A DNA stretch of 64,000 nt from Limimaricola sp964022235 (GTDB lineage: Bacteria; Pseudomonadota; Alphaproteobacteria; Rhodobacterales; Rhodobacteraceae): NCBI RefSeq assembly GCF_964022235.1, contig NZ_CAXHZL010000012.1:1-64000 (forward strand). The letters run 5' to 3'. The notes beneath the pieces are model-generated. The model made no database searches and was not told the origin of the DNA. It was given only the letters and a program-made list of their open reading frames with translations. The translations under genes were made by a program, and so were the position numbers. The stretch's first letter is position 1, and each line of letters begins with the position of its first letter. Shown here in pieces: positions 61,952 through 64,000 of this stretch.

Positions 61952-62805
61952 TGCGCAGCAAGCCAGGGCGCGACGCTCTCGACCGGCTCGACAGCGGGCA
62001 CGCAGACCGGGCGGCCACTCGCGGGATCACGCAAGACATTCGCCTCGAGACCAAAGACCTCGTCGAGGGCGGACGGGGTGAAGACGCTCTCCACGGGGCC
62101 ATCGGTGACAATACGGCCGTCCTTCATCATGACGAGGCGATCGGCGAAGGCGGCCGCAACGTTGAGCTCGTGCAGGACGACAACCAGCGTCCGCCCTTCT
62201 TCCTTCGCAATGCGCCGCAGCAGCAGCATCAGGTCGACCTGCACCTTGAGATCGAGGAAGGTTGTCGGCTCGTCCAGAAGCAGGATGCCGGTCTCCTGGG
62301 CAAGAACCATGGCGATCCAGCAGCGCTGGCGCTGCCCTCCCGAGAGATCCGACACTGACCGATCCGCGAACTGGATCACGTCAGCGGCCTGCATCGCGGC
62401 ATCGACGGCCTCGGCGTCCCGGCGCGACCATTGCCGCAGGAGCGACTGGTGCGGAAAGCGGCCCTGCGCCACCAGTTCGCGCACGCGCAGCCCCTCCGGG
62501 GCGATCGGTCCCTGCGGCAGCAGCGCAAGTTGCCTGGCAACCTTGCGTGTCGGCATCGCTTGAATAGGACAGCCATCGAGGCTGATCACCCCGACGCTGA
62601 CGGGCAGGACGCGCGCCATGGCCTTCATGAGCGTGGATTTTCCCGAACCGTTCGGTCCGACCAGCACCGTCAGCGCACCATCTGGCACATCGAGCGACAC
62701 GTCGCGGACGATCGGCGCATCCCCATAGCCGACCGAGACACCTGACACGCGAAGCCTGGGTGCAGCGCTCTCTTCAGGAGCGTCCGGATTGTGGTGTCTG
62801 GTCAT
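61948..62805 (-). CDS. Iron-siderophore ABC transporter ATPase (FecE/FepC-like)
   Basis: A 285-residue ATPase. Walker A GPNGSGKST, LLPQGPIAPEGLRVRELVAQ Q-loop, signature LSGGQRQR and Walker B ILLLDEPTTFLDL. First gene of the leftward siderophore cluster. The upstream gap to 62950 should contain the iron-regulated promoter. Confidence 0.92.
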   Translation of the reverse strand: MTRHHNPDAPEESAAPRLRVSGVSVGYGDAPIVRDVSLDVPDGALTVLVGPNGSGKSTLMKAMARVLPVSVGVISLDGCPIQAMPTRKVARQLALLPQGPIAPEGLRVRELVAQGRFPHQSLLRQWSRRDAEAVDAAMQAADVIQFADRSVSDLSGGQRQRCWIAMVLAQETGILLLDEPTTFLDLKVQVDLMLLLRRIAKEEGRTLVVVLHELNVAAAFADRLVMMKDGRIVTDGPVESVFTPSALDEVFGLEANVLRDPASGRPVCVPAVEPVESVAPWLAAQ

Positions 62806-62950
62806 GCTCTGCCTCCATCACGACTCATGCCTAAGCAAATCTGTCGGATTAAACAAGTTGACTGACAAAACTGGTCGGGTATGAAGGGCGCCGGAAGAAG
62901 GAGCTGTAGACGCTGATGTCTAACCGCCCACTTTTTCAACGTAATGCCCG
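62806..62950. promoter_or_regulatory. Divergent promoter region of siderophore cluster and dps unit
   Basis: 145 bp between divergent genes. AT-rich core with TTAAACAAGTTGACTGACAA (62848-62867). An iron-responsive operator is expected here, but I could not match a known box with confidence. Confidence 0.4.
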
Positions 62951-63004
62951 ATGGAGATCGTCGGGAAACGAGATGCTCAAGCGTTACTGAATCAGGGTAA
63001 AGCT

Positions 63005-63493
63005 ATGTTCCTCGCCGCCTCGGACCCCCGCGTCGTCCCTGACAGCGACCAGCGCGCTTCGTTGGAGCCCAAGGACCGGCGGCTGCTTGCCCAGATGCGC
63101 CTGTCCGCGCTGCGCTGCCGGTCTCGGAGCCGGATCGAGCTGGCGCAGGCCTGTGCCATGGTCGGCACTCGGCGAGACATCCCCCCGGAAACCGTGCTCG
63201 ATGCCTTGATCAGGACGTTGGGCGAAGCGCTCGGCCGCTCCCCCCGCTTCTATCGACCGACCGCCGAAGCGCTGTCCTTCGACGAAAGCTGGCTGCTGCG
63301 CCTGATCGCTGCTCTGCGCGACGACGACTTGGCCAGCGCCACGTTCCTGCTGCACAGCCGTGTGCCAGCGCAGGTTCGGCGATCTCTGGTTCATCTGGTC
63401 GTCCGTGTCGCGTCCGAGAGTGACGCGTTGACACGTTTGGCGGATGCGACAGATGATCCGGCATCCCCGAAGTTGGAAAGGATTGCGTTATGA
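63005..63493 (+). CDS. Hypothetical protein upstream of dps
   Basis: About 162 residues from ATG 63005 (frame open to 62951). All-helical, rich in Arg, Leu and Ala, with LRCRSRSRIELAQACAMVG and AEALSFDESWLLRLIAALRD. No motif recognised. It overlaps the dps start by 4 bp, so it is co-translated with it and may work in the same stress response. Confidence 0.6.
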   Translation: MFLAASDPRVVPDSDQRASLEPKDRRLLAQMRLSALRCRSRSRIELAQACAMVGTRRDIPPETVLDALIRTLGEALGRSPRFYRPTAEALSFDESWLLRLIAALRDDDLASATFLLHSRVPAQVRRSLVHLVVRVASESDALTRLADATDDPASPKLERIAL

Positions 63494-63960
63494 CACAGCC
63501 TGCCATCGAGTTGAGCCCCGACGCTCGGAAGGAGATCGCCGAGGCGCTGAACCAGAGCGTGGCGGAAACCGCCGTGACCACGATGCTCGCCCAGAATTTC
63601 CACTGGAACGTCACCGGCATGGCCTTTGGCGAATTGCATCGCCTGTTCCAGGAAATCTACGAAGACCATTTCCAGGCTCAGGATGACCTGGCGGAACGCA
63701 TTCGTGCATTGAATGTCCATGCCGAGGGTCAGCTCGCTGGGATGCTTCAGCGATCCAAGGTCAAGGAGCATGACGGGCACCAGAGTGACCGTGAGATGGT
63801 CGAGATCCTGGTGAGGGCGCAGGAGACCATCGCCGCGACGCTGGGAGGGCTTGGCGAACTCGCGGCCGGCCACGGCGACACGCTGACCGAGGATCTCGCC
63901 ATCGAGCGTGGGCGGACCCATGAAAAGTTCGCCTGGATGCTGCGCGCGCACCTCGGCTGA
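63490..63960 (+). CDS. dps: Dps-family DNA-binding ferritin
   Basis: A 156-residue mini-ferritin. The inter-subunit ferroxidase residues are in NFHWNVTGMAFGELHRLFQ and EDHFQAQDDLAERI (His, Asp and Glu positions intact). It stores iron and protects DNA from peroxide. Placed next to a siderophore-uptake operon it would buffer imported iron. Confidence 0.9.
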   Translation: MTQPAIELSPDARKEIAEALNQSVAETAVTTMLAQNFHWNVTGMAFGELHRLFQEIYEDHFQAQDDLAERIRALNVHAEGQLAGMLQRSKVKEHDGHQSDREMVEILVRAQETIAATLGGLGELAAGHGDTLTEDLAIERGRTHEKFAWMLRAHLG

Positions 63961-64000
63961 CAAACGGCGGCCAAGACAGTCGAGCGGCGCCCCGAGGGCG

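Noticed and set aside
1..64000. tRNA, rRNA or CRISPR arrays
   Set aside because: Looked for acceptor-stem/T-loop patterns near the integrase and for regularly spaced repeats; none seen.

Overview
The window looks like accessory replicon DNA (plasmid or chromid) from an alphaproteobacterium of the Rhodobacteraceae/Roseobacter type. The reasons are the GC-rich codon use, a replication/partition module at 23.5-27.1 kb, gene families typical of alphaproteobacterial plasmids (DUF1403 with a plasmid ScpB, RHE_PE00001/DUF1612), several toxin, integrase and insertion-sequence remnants, and closest-looking relatives for the metal, TRAP, TonB and flagellar proteins. This is an inference from gene content. 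No rRNA, tRNA or CRISPR array was seen.

Layout. 0-22.7 kb is a metal and cell-envelope island: two L,D-transpeptidases, an M23 peptidase, a Cd/Zn/Pb-type P-type ATPase, decayed duplicates of a lipoprotein and an L,D-transpeptidase, a PhnCDE-like ABC transporter with a MauG-like dihaem protein beside an MntR regulator, a CDF efflux pump with a transglutaminase-like protein, a frameshifted ynfA and a CadR/ZntR-like MerR regulator. A long rightward operon follows: SCO, DsbB, DsbA, PCuAC, second SCO, broken M23 peptidase, DUF411, ZIP transporter, LspA, Lnt and a small membrane protein. Four promoters with the 19-bp spacer typical of MerR control, plus an operator-like dyad before merR, tie these units into one probable metal regulon.

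22.7-30 kb holds the replicon core. Gene debris (penicillin acylase N-terminus, fructose-bisphosphatase C-terminus, integrase pieces) brackets parB, parA and rep, and three copies of a 20-bp palindrome sit around parA/parB. DUF1403 and scpB follow. 30-40.6 kb is a defence and mobility island: an RNase H-like/zinc-ribbon protein with a DUF3883 nuclease-like protein, a complete QatABCD anti-phage operon, a secreted HNH endonuclease, a tyrosine integrase, and a small XRE regulator. 40.6-52 kb is a patchwork: orphan flgE, IS3 and IS30 fragments, a TRAP binding protein fused to IS30 sequence, a ParDE toxin-antitoxin, a RHE_PE00001 protein, an acidic repeat protein, an EF-hand protein, an HWE sensor kinase and WrbA.

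52.2-62.8 kb is one leftward siderophore-uptake cluster: ABC ATPase, two permeases, FhuF-like reductase, two binding proteins, ExbB, two ExbD, TonB and an outer-membrane receptor. A divergent unknown gene and dps end the window. Iron import next to a Dps ferritin makes functional sense. All functions are from reading the translated sequence; no database search was run.
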